DNA of 64,000 nucleotides from Auxenochlorella pyrenoidosa (taxonomy: Eukaryota > Chlorophyta > Trebouxiophyceae > Chlorellales > Chlorellaceae), in the NCBI GenBank assembly GCA_001430745.1, contig KQ482042.1:1247656-1311655 (forward strand), in the 5' to 3' direction. Both the position numbers and the translations under genes were made by a program. Positions 46,710 through 58,000 of this stretch are shown piece after piece (the first letter of the stretch is position 1; the number at the start of each line of letters is the position of its first letter). The notes beneath the pieces are model-generated. The model was not told the origin of the DNA. It worked only from the letters and a program-made list of their open reading frames with translations, and did no database searches.

Positions 46710-48875
46710 TCAGCGGAAGCGGGGCAGCGCAGCAATGCCCGTGGCGCCCAAGGGCGGGCCAAAGCCGGGGGGTGGCGCAATGACGCGCTTGGTCGGCTCT
46801 GGTGTGGGGCTGCCAGAGCGGGAGGGGAAGCCCGGGAAGCTGCCGCTGCCTGCGCTGCTGGCCTGGCTGGCCAAGCTGGACGGGCTCCCGCCGCCGCCGC
46901 TGCCACTGCCGCCTGCAAGCGCCGCCCCTGAACGCAGCGTGCCGCGCCGCATGAACAGCGGCAGCTTGTCATTGTCTCGCACCGGCGAGCCCACAAGCTG
47001 CTGCTGCTGCTGCTGCTGCCACGACGCCGAACTGCCGAGCGGTGGCTGCATCGGCATTGGTAGGCTGCTTGAAGGGCTGGCCCAGTGCGACAAGCTAGCG
47101 CTGGTGGCAACACTCTGGGTGCTGTCGCAAGGAAGCAGCAGGCTAGACTCGCTGCTTAGCAGGCCGCTGCCGGGGCAACCAGCCGCGGCCGCTGCTGCAG
47201 CCGCCAGCGCACTGGCGGGCATGCTGAAGGGTGTCAGATTCACAGAGCCGCTGGCGAGGGGGCTGCCCGTGCTGCCTGCGCTGCTCGGCTGGCCGCCGCC
47301 GCGGGCGGGGCTGGAGCTGGCACTGCCCGCCACCGCTGCCGCGATTGCTGCCGCTGCCGCAGCCTGCTGTCGCTGTCGCAGGTAGGATGCCAGGCTGGCG
47401 GCTGCCTGCTTCACGCTGAGGCTGCCTGCCCGCACCGCCTCCTGCAGGCTGGCCGCCAGGCTGGCACCCTCGGGGTCGGGTTCCACGCCCAGCCCGCTGC
47501 CGCAGCGTGGCAGCACCACCGCGCACCGACCCTGCAATGCCACCGTGGGCTGCCCGGTGACAGACCCTGCCAGAGGCTTGCTTGCCAGGCCGGGCAGGCT
47601 GGGCAGACCAGAGGTGCAGCCAAGCGTTGGCTGCGCCTGGGAGGCGCGGAAGCAGACGACGCTGCTGGCTGGCGACTGCGGGGTGGTGGCTGCGGTGTCG
47701 GCACTGCTGCTGCTGCTGCCCTCGGGCTCGGCATGCAGGCTACGCGACGCGACAATGGGCGCCAGCCGGGGTGGCGCACCGGGCACGTGCTGCAGGGCAG
47801 ACGCCGCACGGCGCGCACCCGCCAATTCGCCGGGCTGCGGTGGCGGTTGCGCGGGCTGCGGTTGTTGCTGCTGTTGCAGCGACAACTGCGCCTGCTGCGC
47901 CTGCTGTAGCTGCTGCTGCCGTTGTGCATGCTGCGCCTGCTGCTGAGCTGCCGCGGCGCCCAGGGACGGCCACATCTGCTCCTGCTCGATGCGCAGGTCG
48001 CGCCGTGGCGAGCGCGGCGAGCGAGGTGCACGTGGGGGAGGCGGCGGCGGCGCCCCATGCTGCTTGGCCGCCGCTGCTGGTGCCACCTTGGGAGGAGCGG
48101 ACGCCGCCTCGCGCGCCGCCGCTGCCTCCTTCTGCAGCTGCGCCACGCGCTCCTGGCGGCGGCGCAGCCCCGCCTGGAAGTCTGAGTCGTACTCCACGCG
48201 GCAGTTGGGGCAGCGGTTGGAGAACTCGGTCTTCAGCCGGTCGTAGCAGAACAGGCAGAGCTGGTACCTGCGGTGCCAGGCAGCGGGCAGGGAGGCATGG
48301 CGACGCGTTGAGGTGCGCCACTACCCAAGCCTGCAGGTTGCAGGCCCAGGCCTTTGGTGACAAAACCAGGACCATCTGAGGTGACAGTGCCAGGTGCTGC
48401 TGCCTCACCACATCTTGGCATGAGAGCAGAAGCATGAAGCGTGATGGGAGATCAATAGTCGGTGGGCGGCAAGCCGGGCACCCACCCGCAGCTGCATGGC
48501 AACCAGGCCTTCTCGGTCTCATCCAGCTCGTTGATGCACAGGGGGCAGATCTGCAGTGGCAGCGCAGGTAGGGCGAATAGTATCTGCCACTGCAGCACTC
48601 CAGGGTGCCACTGCAGGGCGCGGAACACAGCCGTGTTCCGTGCCCTGCAGGGCCGGGGCCGCTGGCGACAGGGAGACCTGCAACCTGGACGCTGCACCCG
48701 GAGCCTCGCCCCCCATCCCGACGCTTCTGCAGGGCCGCAACCAGGTGCCGGCCCAAGCCACCACCTGCACCGGCGAGGGCTGCAGTGATCGTCGATGGCG
48801 CCGCCATGCCTCGAGGCCTGGGCGCACCTGCTCTTCCTCGGGCTCGTGGGCCCCAGCGCTGCTGCCCCGCGCCAT
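46710..48875 (-). CDS. NOT4-type C4C4 RING protein
   Basis: Three exons (48828-48875, 48486-48550, 46710-48267) give 556 aa. The start MARGSSAGAHEPEEEQ runs straight into the RING. Its cysteine spacing, C-x2-C-x13-C-x-C-x4-C-x2-C-x11-C-x2-C, with no histidine, is exactly that of the CNOT4/Not4 RING, the ubiquitin-ligase subunit associated with the CCR4-NOT complex. It reads CPLC at the start, PCSCGYQLCLFCYDRLK in the middle and RCPNCR at the end. A helical stretch (LRRRQERVAQLQKEAAAARE) follows, then about 430 residues of Gln/Ser/Pro/Ala low complexity and a PPPGFGPP end. I do not see the RRM that follows the RING in yeast and animal NOT4. Likely role: E3 ligase in mRNA or protein quality control. 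Confidence 0.85.
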
Positions 48876-50206
48876 GACCGCCAGCTTTCAGAGCACTCAA
48901 AGCTAGGGGCCCCGGCGCCGGTCCACAGGTCTTCAAGGGCGCTCAGGATCGCAAAGCGACCTCGAGAAAGGCCGCCCGCACTCGGCGCGCCGGGACAGGG
49001 CCCGCCGCAGTCGAAGTCGTCCCTTCCCGTTGCCCCGTGCACACGGCCCGTGAACGGAACTGCAGCCTGACTGGTCATAAGAACAGTGAGGCGGAACCAC
49101 AGTTGAGGTCCTCGTGCCAGCGCTGGCGCCGACGAGGCGCATGCTCTGCCCCGCCGTTCCCTCGGTCACGGACTCAGCCTGTTGTGTTGCAGCTGTTTAT
49201 CAGCCAGCCTTGTGTCTTCCGGTGTGTTGATGCTCACATGAGTGTTTTTCTGGGGCAGAGTATATGAGTACAAGGAGCGTAGGCTGACCACCCCCAGTGC
49301 AACAGGCAACCAGCCAGGAGTTCGGGAAACTGGGTGCTGCGCTCAAAGAAGAACAGGGCGCAACAAACGGAATAGGGTTGAAGTGCTAATGAAAACGTGG
49401 CAGGGTGACGCAGTGGCCGTAACCGTTTCAAAACTGCAGTCAGGATTCAATGTACAGGGCTGGACTCGCAAGAGCGCGCGTCCATGCGTGCGGGCAGAAG
49501 AGCGAAGGACGGGGGCCGCAAGCAAGGGGAAGATGCAGAGATGCGCACGGCACGCAGTCATGTCAAACTGAAGAAATGGCAACAGTGGGTTGGAGAGAGA
49601 GGGTTGAGGGCGCAGGCGCAGGTGGGGCATTACCACCTCATGCGAGGGGTGGAGGGTGGGCACGTGGGAGCGGCACAAGGCAGCCGACTGGGGATCAGGG
49701 GAGAGAGCAAGGAAGAGGGCCAATGCGGGAGGTTCACTCGCGCCTGCAGCGTGCATGGCGAACGCACACTCGGCCAATGGGCATACACGTGGGGCTGGAG
49801 GAAGAGCAAGTGAAGGAAAAGGGACACGGGAGGGGAGGGAAGGGAGGGGACTATTGGCAAGGGGCATAACTTCGCGGCCGCAAGGCACTCAAGTCGGCAG
49901 CCACGGCGCTGCCAACGCAGGGTGGCGCCTGCCCAGCAGTCAAGCTAGGCAAGCAGGCAGCGTGAGCGGCGCCTCAACCCTGCAGCGCCCGCCTGCCCCA
50001 CCCGCCGCTTGTAATGAGGCGGCCGGTGGGATGGGTTTCCTGACGGGTCAGGTGATGGGCGGGCAGGTGCAAAGGGGCGGCGGGGCAGCGCTGTCAGTCC
50101 AGAGGTCGGGAGCGTCGGGGCGTGGTGGGCTGGTTTGGAGGGGGTGGGTTTGGGGTGGAGGTGGGACACCAGCAAAGAGCTGGCGGCTAGCGCCAGCGCA
50201 CCGCTG
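48876..50206. other. Gene-free 1.3 kb interval
   Basis: This lies upstream of the RING gene and downstream of the 149-aa unknown gene, both on the minus strand. Several overlapping frames are open on both strands at 49450-49890, but none shows splice structure, a motif or biased composition that I can support. Confidence 0.5.
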
Positions 50207-50858
50207 TCACCGGATACGCTGCAGCTTGGATGGTTTGGCGGGGCGGGCGGCCGGTGCTGTGCACGCCACCACAGTGCCCGATCCGCTCAGGCAAGGTGGC
50301 ATTGCTGCCGCCGGCGGAGCTGCTACGGCAGGTTGCGACATTGCTGGCGCAGCAGGCGCTTCAGCGGGGGGGCCGAGCTGCATAGCGATGCCGTCAAAGT
50401 CAAGCCGCCGCACTGGCGCGCCAGGGGAGAGGCTGAGCCGGCGCCGCCCCGACGGCGGCTTGGACTTGCGTGGCGCGCCGGGCGGGTTCGCTGGCGGCTG
50501 CAGCAGCTGGCCTTGCGGGGTCGCGGGATCTCCCTGCGGACCGGGAAAACCGTAGATTGTGATCGGGGAGCTGCAAGGATGGGGGCCGAGCAGGAAGAAG
50601 AGGAACCGAGAGCCATCTCTAGGACCCATCCCTGCGTCCTGTGCAGCAGCGCACCTGCTCAATGGGCTGCAAGTCCACTGGTGTTGTTTGTCTGCTGTCG
50701 TGGGCCGCTTGCGAGCGGGTCTGCAGGGCACGGGGAGAACGGGGGCCTCAGCATCGTGCGCACAGGCGATGGCTCCCTCCCCGAGCAGGCAGGACGCCCA
50801 CCTGCACGCCCCCGCCGAGCCTCTGACCCCCGCTGGGGCTCTGGGCAGCCCAGTCCAT
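50207..50858 (-). CDS. Small Pro/Ala-rich protein of unknown function (149 aa)
   Basis: Three exons (50802-50858, 50655-50720, 50207-50533) join in phase 0 to 149 aa. It begins MDWAAQSPSGG, has a middle part TTPVDLQPIEQ, and a basic/Ser segment SGRRRLSLSPGAPVRRLDFD that looks like a phosphorylation or short binding site. The rest is Pro/Ala-rich and probably disordered. The gene is divergent from the kinase gene, 322 bp away. I do not recognise a family. The third exon's acceptor (CCGCAG before GGAGATCCC) was chosen because it alone keeps the frame. Confidence 0.5.
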
Positions 50859-51180
50859 GACGCCGGGCGCAGCAATCTTGTCGCGCTCTCCACCGCCTTC
50901 CCTTTCTTCCAGCTCGGTTCTCAACGCAACGGGACAAGCTCGCGGGCAAAATCTGAAACCGTAGGACGAGTGTAAGACCGCCATGGGCTCCAAGACACCT
51001 GCGGGCCTCATCAGCCTGATGTCACCCGAGGGTTCCTTTACGCGCTCAGTGAATTCAAGCACCAACCATCGACACCAACCATCAATCAGAGGCTTTGGCA
51101 GCCTGTTTGGCTGCGTCCCTGGCCCACGACACATTTCAAGCTGTAATTTGTGCTGCGCGGCCGCTGCAAAAGCATTCCCC
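50859..51180. promoter_or_regulatory. Bidirectional promoter, unknown gene and FrcK-like kinase
   Basis: This 322-bp interval between two divergent ATGs must contain both promoters. No TATA-like element was noticed. Confidence 0.4.
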
Positions 51181-53554
51181 ATGGTGTCTGCGGCAGTCAA
51201 TACAACGGCCTGCATTGCGCGATCGCCACCTGAGGCCGGCCGCTTGTTGGGACGTCCTGGCCGCCCTCAGCAGCACCACGTCGGCACTTGGCGTAGAGTG
51301 GCACGCAGGGGCCGGTGCTGCAGCGGCAAACGGCAGGTGGGAAAGCGAGGCATGACAAAGGCGGCGTGGCAGCCCTTGGGATGATGGGGAGGACCCATGC
51401 CCAAACAATGTGGCTGCCGGTTACCCGGTGTGGGTCCTGGCCCCATCAGCGCAGGCCCAGCTGCCCACCAGCGCGTGCAGCAGCAAGGGACCGTCAGCAG
51501 CAGCAGAGGCAGCAGCACCCGACGTGCTGAGCGGGGCTGCTACCATGGAGGAGGTGTACGACCGTCTGGCAGACCGAGTAGAAGAGGCGCTGCAGCGGCG
51601 GGGCGGCAGCGGGTGCGGTGCTTGGCCCTTCGCTCACCAGCCCCAGGGCCTGCCTGCTGGTCTGCCTGCCTGCTTGCCTGCCTGCTCGCCCGCACCACTG
51701 CAGGGTCTGGGCCGCGGCATGCATACCCCACTGCCCACTCGCACCTCCACTGCGCTGCAGCAGCCAGTCGCCCTGGCTGGTGGGCGTGGCGGGGGTGCCC
51801 GGCAGCGGCAAGAGCAGCCTGGTGCAGGCGGTGTGCACGCGGCTCAATGCGCGCGGCACGCCGGCCGTGGTGGTCCCCATGGATGGTGCGGCTGCTGACT
51901 GCTGCTGGTGGGGCTGCCGTGGCCCCCTGCTGAGTTACGATAAGCGGGGAGTGCTGCAGCGCTGCCGGGGTGCCACCTGAGCCCAGCCTGCAGGGGGGAA
52001 GCAGCCGCACCGCTCCTGCGGCCCCAGGCGCCTGCCCCGTTTCCCACCCCCTCGCCTTTGTCCTCAACCCGCCACCCACTGGCTCGGCCCGGCCGGTGCC
52101 CCCCAGGCTTCCACTACTTCCGGCGCCAGCTGGACCAGATGCCCAACCCGCAGCTTGCGCATGCTCGCCGGGGCGCAGGTGCGCGGGAGCCGTCAGGGCG
52201 GCGGGTCGGGCGGCCTGCCGGCTCGGCAGCTGCCGCCCGCCGGCTGGTGAGCGGGCACACCAGGATCAAGGGCGTGGACTGCTCCGTGCCTGCCCCTGCA
52301 AATCGAGTTCGGGCTCTGCAGGCGACGTGGCTGCGGCCGTTACCTCCCACAGAGGCGCGGCCTCGGCTCGCATGCCTGCTAGTTGCGCGCAGCCCCGGCC
52401 GCAGGCGGCGCGCCAGCGACTTGCCAGCAGACCCTTGTCTGCTGCCTGATGCTGATCTCTGGCGCAACCCCGCTGCACGCAGAGTGGACTTTCGATGCCC
52501 GTGCTTACCACGATTGCCTGGCCAGCATCAAGCGGGAAGGTGAGGGTCGAATGCACATGTATTGGAAGTGCGGGGCGCCCCGAGCCCAGGGTTCTGTCAT
52601 TGGCAGCGCTTGGCCGCCGACAATGCGCGTCCCCTACTGTTTTGTGCCCACCGCCTGCACAGGGAGCAGCCCCCATGCGGTCCCTGTGCAGGCCGCGGCC
52701 TGGCGCCCAGCTTTGACCACGGCGTGGGCGACCCACGCCCGGCCGACGTCGCGGTGGAGCCACATCACAGGGTGGTGCTGTCGGGTGTGTTGCGGCAGGG
52801 GCGGGGCTGGACCAATGGGCGCCGGGGCTGCTGTTTCGGCTGAGGCGATCTGCTCTACCAAAGCGGAGCAGGTCCCCAAACGCCCCCGCTTGGTCGTGCC
52901 TAAAGCCAGGGGGAGCCCGCCGGCCAGGCGGGGCCTGCCCGCAAGGATCGGCGGCATGCCCCGCTCCGGTTCCGCAGCTCAACTGGTTTAAGGGGCCCGC
53001 CATGGCAGCAGCCCCTATCTGCACCTCCCCTGTGAACGCTCCCACCACACCATGCTGCCCGCATGTTGTGGCATGACAAGGCCCCCCAGCCCCACCCGCC
53101 AGCACGCCAGCCCCCCCCTGGATCCACCCGCAGAGGGCAACTACCTGCTGCTGCCGGCCGAGCCGTGGTGGCGGCTGCAGGAGCTGTGGGACGACACCTG
53201 GTACGTCGACTGCTGCCTGGAGGAGGCCATGGGCCGCGTGTTTGCGCGCCAGGTGAGGCGCGCTCACCCACCGCGTTCGGCCGCCCCTCCATGCTCAGGC
53301 GTGGGGTGGCGCTGCTCCGTCCTGGGCTCCTCTGCGCTCGCGCAGCCTCCTCTGCACACCCTGTTGTGTGACACGCAGCAACCCTCCCCGGCCTCTTCCT
53401 GCACGACTGACAGACGGGCAACGGGCTGGCAGCAGAGGTGTCCCGCTGGCGCATCTCTGCCAACGACCGGCCGAATGCAGAGCAGATTCAGACCACGCGC
53501 GGCCGCGCAGCGTTGGTGGTGCCTGGCACCCTCCCGCTTGCTGCGGCAGACTGA
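51181..53554 (+). CDS. Uridine-kinase/FrcK-like P-loop kinase, plastid-targeted
   Basis: Eight exons (51181-51336, 51455-51612, 51761-51885, 52107-52178, 52483-52539, 52692-52784, 53134-53252, 53414-53554) sum to 306 aa. Exon 1 encodes an Arg/Ser/Thr-rich leader (start MVSAAVNTTACIARSPPEA) typical of plastid targeting. The kinase core shows the Walker A motif GVPGSGKSS, then PMDGFHYFRRQLDQM, ARRGAEWTFDA, PSFDHGVGDP, VLSEGNYLLL and the lid-side RISANDRPNAEQI. These blocks match the plant and bacterial phosphoribulokinase/uridine-kinase relatives annotated as YggC or FrcK (putative sugar kinases). The true substrate is uncertain: a sugar or nucleoside. The HARRG motif is intact, so it is probably active. 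Confidence 0.85.
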
Positions 53555-53744
53555 CCCAGCATTGATCTCACAAGGCAGCCATGCCTGCGATGCCGCAGTG
53601 TCCTGTGTTGGATTGAATGAACAATGTTGTGCAAGGATGCACCGTTTCCCGCGCTGCAGTATCCAGGCAGCAGAGGCGGCGAAGGGCACCCTGCAGTCTC
53701 TGTGCGCTGTTACCTCTCGGCGCTCCTATCTCGGACCTCCTAAA

Positions 53745-53835
53745 GAACGTTCACGATGGCCACGTGGGGCAGGAAAGGAGCTGCCGCGGAAGTAGCCGAG
53801 CCCGCGTCCCAAGAGCCGCTTTCTCCTACATAAAG
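53745..53835 (+). promoter_or_regulatory. HSE-like site, G-box and TATA-like box
   Basis: GAACGTTC at 53745-53752 extended by ACGA fits the heat-shock pattern nGAAnnTTCnnGAn. CACGTG at 53761-53766 is a G-box. CATAAAG at 53829-53835 could be a TATA box. The order and spacing are those of an inducible promoter reading rightwards, although the only ORF just downstream is tiny. Confidence 0.4.
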
Positions 53836-54020
53836 CCCCGCCTCGCTACCTTGCTCTTCATTCAGACATCGCAACCTCTCCAGGCGCTTCTCTAACCCTT
53901 GCTACGCATTCGCCGCTCTGCTCCGCTGCACCCTCCACCCCCGCCTTGTGACTCCCCTCCCGGCTGCGCTGCCAGCTGTCCACCACCCCGGCCCCTTCAA
54001 CCCAGTTACAAACCCCAGCC

Positions 54021-54104
54021 ATGGCCATGGTCCCCTCTTCCGAGCTGGCCCGCCGCCTCTGCCTGGGCGTGCTGGCAGCATGGGACCTTCGTGAGCTCTG
54101 CTGA
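54021..54104 (+). CDS. Tentative 27-codon ORF after the promoter-like cluster
   Basis: ATG at 54021 opens a 27-codon frame (MAMVPSSELARRLCLGVLAA near its start) ending at TGA 54102-54104. A GTGAGC donor sequence lies inside it at 54091, so it might instead be a first exon of a longer gene, but no matching acceptor and continuing frame were found. I cannot name a product. Confidence 0.2.
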   Translation: MAMVPSSELARRLCLGVLAAWDLRELC

Positions 54105-55092
54105 GCCGACTGATACCAAGTGCCGGCAGCCAGCTGTCCTGCCACGCTTCATTCCACAGCTTGTTCTGCATATTTTCCCACCGCGATTTTTGATGCCCTC
54201 ACCTGGGCTGGCAATGTCCCCCCCACTATCTTCCAAGTCTCACCATGAGCTGTAGTTGCACTGTGCACAGCACACCACTGTAATCACATGCTCCTCCTCC
54301 GGTTACATGTCAGGCAGAAGAATGGGCACGGCTGAAATCAAGCAAAACTGGCACGGGGGCATGCGTGCAATGTGTATCTGTCGATGGCAGCAAGTGGGAC
54401 AGGTCGCACAGAGGACAATCAACACGCTATTAGGTACGGCAGACGGTGCTAGTAGAAGGGACGAGGCACAATGGCACTGCGAAACGAAAGGGTGGCTGTC
54501 CAGCGCTGCAACATTGCTGATACGGTGCGCAACGGCGAAGCAGGCGGGTGCAGGGGACAGGGACGGGAGTTGGGAGCAAAGAAGATTCGGTGCTGCACTG
54601 GAATCACGAGTTCGTTGCGGGCGTTGCCATCTCTGCATGACGAGAATGCATGCGAGGCAAGCAAACAAGCGAGGAGGAGGAGGAGGCGGCGGGGCAGGGC
54701 CGGGCTCAGCCGGCGCACGGCGCCGCTGCGCAGTGAGCTTCAGTTGGAAAAGTGTCAGTCGCTGGCGAAATCAGTTCTAAGGAGATACACAGACTCGTAT
54801 GTTTGCGTTTCGGTGACGATATGCCACCGCGAGCGCCGCTGCGGATTGGAGGACATCCACTGGGCGCGCGCGGGGCCAGCAGTGAAGTTGCCCGGGGGCT
54901 GTGCTGCCCTTCGGATCTAAGCTACCAAGGGTAAGCGATGAGGAAATTTCGCTACTGTCGCTGCTGACTGCTGCTGCTAAGGGTGTCCAGAGCTGAGGAG
55001 CGGCAGCCGCCGCGGCGGCAGGGGTGCTGCTGGGCTTGCAGCCTTTGGCGGGGCCGGCGCTGGGCAGGCCCCCCGGCCGGGTGGCCCAGTCG

Positions 55093-58000
55093 TCACTGCG
55101 CGGCGGCGGCAGCGGGCGCGGCGGCCTTGGGAGCTGCCGGCTTGGGCGCCTCCCACACGCCCCAGTTGTGCCCGCAGTCGGCGATGGACCAGGCGGAGGA
55201 GCCGCTGGGCTGGAAGTCGCCCGGGCCAATCTTCATGAGCAGCAGGCCGTGCTTGCCCTCAATCTCTGCGGCATAGACGTCGCGGTCAGCCTTGTGGATC
55301 TTGACCTGCAGAGCGGGTGGGGCGGCAGCGAGGAGGCAGGCTGAGGGCAGGCAGGTGGACTGAGGGGCAGGAGGTTTGGGTCAGGCAGGCACGGCCAGGC
55401 GCAACGCCCGCCCATGAAGTGGAGCGCAGCCACGGCGGGCCGAGTCTGCGCCTCCTCGCCCCAGGCCCCAACCAGCCAAACACCCCAGCCCGGCTTGCCG
55501 CCGCGCGCACCTCGCTGCGGCAGTGGATGCCGGCGCGCTTGCGGATGGCCACCAGGCGCGCCACCATGTCCTTGGCCCGCTGGTCGCACAGGTGGTCCCA
55601 GAAGACGCAGGGCGTGCCGGGGTGGGTCAGGATATAGGCGTAGCCCTGCTCCACCGCGTGGCCCGGGAACCGCCAGTGGCCCTGGCTGGAGCCCTGCCGG
55701 GGGCGGGAGGAAGGCCGGGGAGAGGGATGTGAGGTTGCTGGGGGCCATACCCATCGGGAGAGGGCGGCAGGCAGCCCCAGCGGTGCTGCGCAGCGCAGCG
55801 GGGCGGAGCAGGCAGGCCAGGGCGGGCGGGCGGCACCCACCGTGTCGTGGTTCTCCAGGAAGGTGACGGAGCGCGAGGGCCACCAGCCCATGAGGCCGGG
55901 CGGCTTGGCCGAGTTGTCGCGCAGCCGCCAGTACTCGCAGCGCTCAAACACTGCGCGGGCCGGGGCGGGAGGGGGGATGGAAGGGTGATGAGCCAAGCAG
56001 CATGAGGGGGCGCTGCAGGGGTGACAGGCAATCTCTGGAACAAGCAGAGGCACCGCCCGCAAAGCTGCGGCGCTGGTTGGCCTGCCACTGATCTGCCTTC
56101 CATGCCCTCCCAACCCCACCCCCGCTGCGCCCACCTGCGTGCAGGATGCCTTTGGTGGTGATGTCAAAGGCGGTGGACAAGCCACCGGCGGCGTTGATCC
56201 AGTTGACGATGCGCTGGCGGTGCGCGTCCTGGTTGTGTGTGGGTGTGCCGTCCCAGTCGTACGACAGCGCGTCCCAGTACTCGCCTGCGGGGGGCGGGCG
56301 CCACAGGATGGCGGAGTCGGGTCGGTGCACATGCAAGCGGCCAGTCGCTGCCCACGCTGCCGGGCGCATCCCACCAGCGCAGCGCCGGGGCAGAGCATGC
56401 GGCCCAGCCCAGCAGCGCACGCGCCGACGCGAAGAGCCGCCAGCCAGCGAGCGGGAAGGGGATGGCGCGCTCACCCACTGCAAACTGCGGCGTGGACGCC
56501 TCCATGTAGTCCTTGACGTGGCTGCCGTGGAAGCCCTTGACAAAGTCGAGGCGCCAGCCGTCGAAGCCCACGTGCCCACGCAGCCAGGCTAGCCAGTCTG
56601 CAGCGTGGGCAGGACAGGGGGCAGGGTGGGCGCCTCGCCGCTACATGCCGCAAACTGCAGGCTGTGGCTGTCCACTTGGCAGCGCCCTCTAGCCCGCCCC
56701 ACCACCGGTCCCCCCACGCCTCACCCTGCAGGTCGCGCTTCACAAACTCCTGCGAGTGGTCGATGTTGGGCGCGGCCGCAAAGATGTCGCCCGAGGAGCG
56801 GTTGCCGCGCCCCCGGAAGTTGGGGTCGTCGCCTGCGGGGCCGGGTGCGCGGGGGGAGGGGGGGCACAGGGCAGTGAGCCCGGGCCAGGCCCCTGAGGGC
56901 GCCAGGTGCGCGAGGAAGCAGGCCAATGGCCAGTTCCCTGCACCCACGCGCAAGGCTAGCTCGCTACGAGCCGCGCCCCGCGGGGCAGGGCCCCGGCCGG
57001 CGCTGCTCACCCACGATGGCGCGCTGGTCCCAGGCCATGCGGCCGCCGTACTTGTTCCACACGCCGTGCTCGTCCTGGTGCTGCGCGCAGCGGTGGTTGA
57101 GCACCTGCGGGGCAGGGGCGGCAGGCGGGGGAGCGGGGCCGCTCAGCAGCAGCGTGGTGTGGCGCACGTGCAGCTGGGCTGGACGGCTTGAGGCCAGCCC
57201 GCTGGGGCCACCACCGCCTGGGAGCCCCTCCGCGACGCCCTTCCCAACACCCCACCCCACACCACCGCCGCGTCGCCCCGCTCACCGCGTCGCCCAGCAC
57301 CTTGATGCCGTGGGCCTGCAGCTCGCGCACGCACGCCACCAGCTCCTCCTCCGTGCCGTACTTGGAGGTGAGGTTGTACAGGTCGCCGGGCATGTAGCCC
57401 TGGGGGGGGGGGGGGGGCACGCGAGCAGAGCAGGGTGGAATGCGAGGCGAGCAGCCAGCATGGAGCTTGCGTGTCGGAGCAGGCAGCGCGCTCGGCAAGC
57501 CAGAGTGTGGAACCAAGGCAGGCTTGTCGCTCAGTCTGCTGTCGTCCTGCCGTGACTCTGGCCCCCACTCCACTCACCCACCCCAGCCCTGCCCCCCCCC
57601 TCACCTCATTGCTGACCGACTGCGTGAAGGGCGGCAGCCAGATGACGGTGAAGCCCAGGTCTGCGATCTCGGCTGCCCGCGCCTTGACGTGGTTGAACCA
57701 CCCGCCGTGCTGCTTCCAGCTGCAGGGCCAGGGGGGCGCGGGGGGCAGGGGGCACTGCTCAGGGCTGGCGGACATGAAGCTCGCATCAAGATTTCGTGCG
57801 ACACAGGCCTGATGCAGGCAGGCCTTGGATCAGGGCTGCCATGCACAGGCCCAGCCAGTTGCCCAGCGACTTCCGCTGGGGGCAGCAAGCCGCACGCCAC
57901 CCAGTCACTCGCCGGGGGCCAAGCGAGCCCTTTCCCACGGCCCGCCAACCCCACCCTACCCACCCACCCCCGCTGCCCACCTGTCCCAGTTGAAGCCTTG

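Larger units (their letters stand above)
53555..55092. other. Convergent region with a stray promoter-like cluster
   Basis: This 1.5 kb lies between the stops of the kinase (+) and the amylase (-). It contains a heat-shock-element-like site, a G-box and a TATA-like box at 53745-53835, then a 27-codon ORF at 54021. From 54110 on I see no supportable gene. Confidence 0.5.

Noticed and set aside
49450..49890. Overlapping open frames on both strands upstream of 50 kb
   Set aside because: No motif, splice structure or start context supports any of them.
54471..54920. 149-codon plus-strand ORF between the kinase and amylase genes
   Set aside because: Basic, compositionally random sequence with no splice or promoter support linking it to the HSE/TATA cluster.
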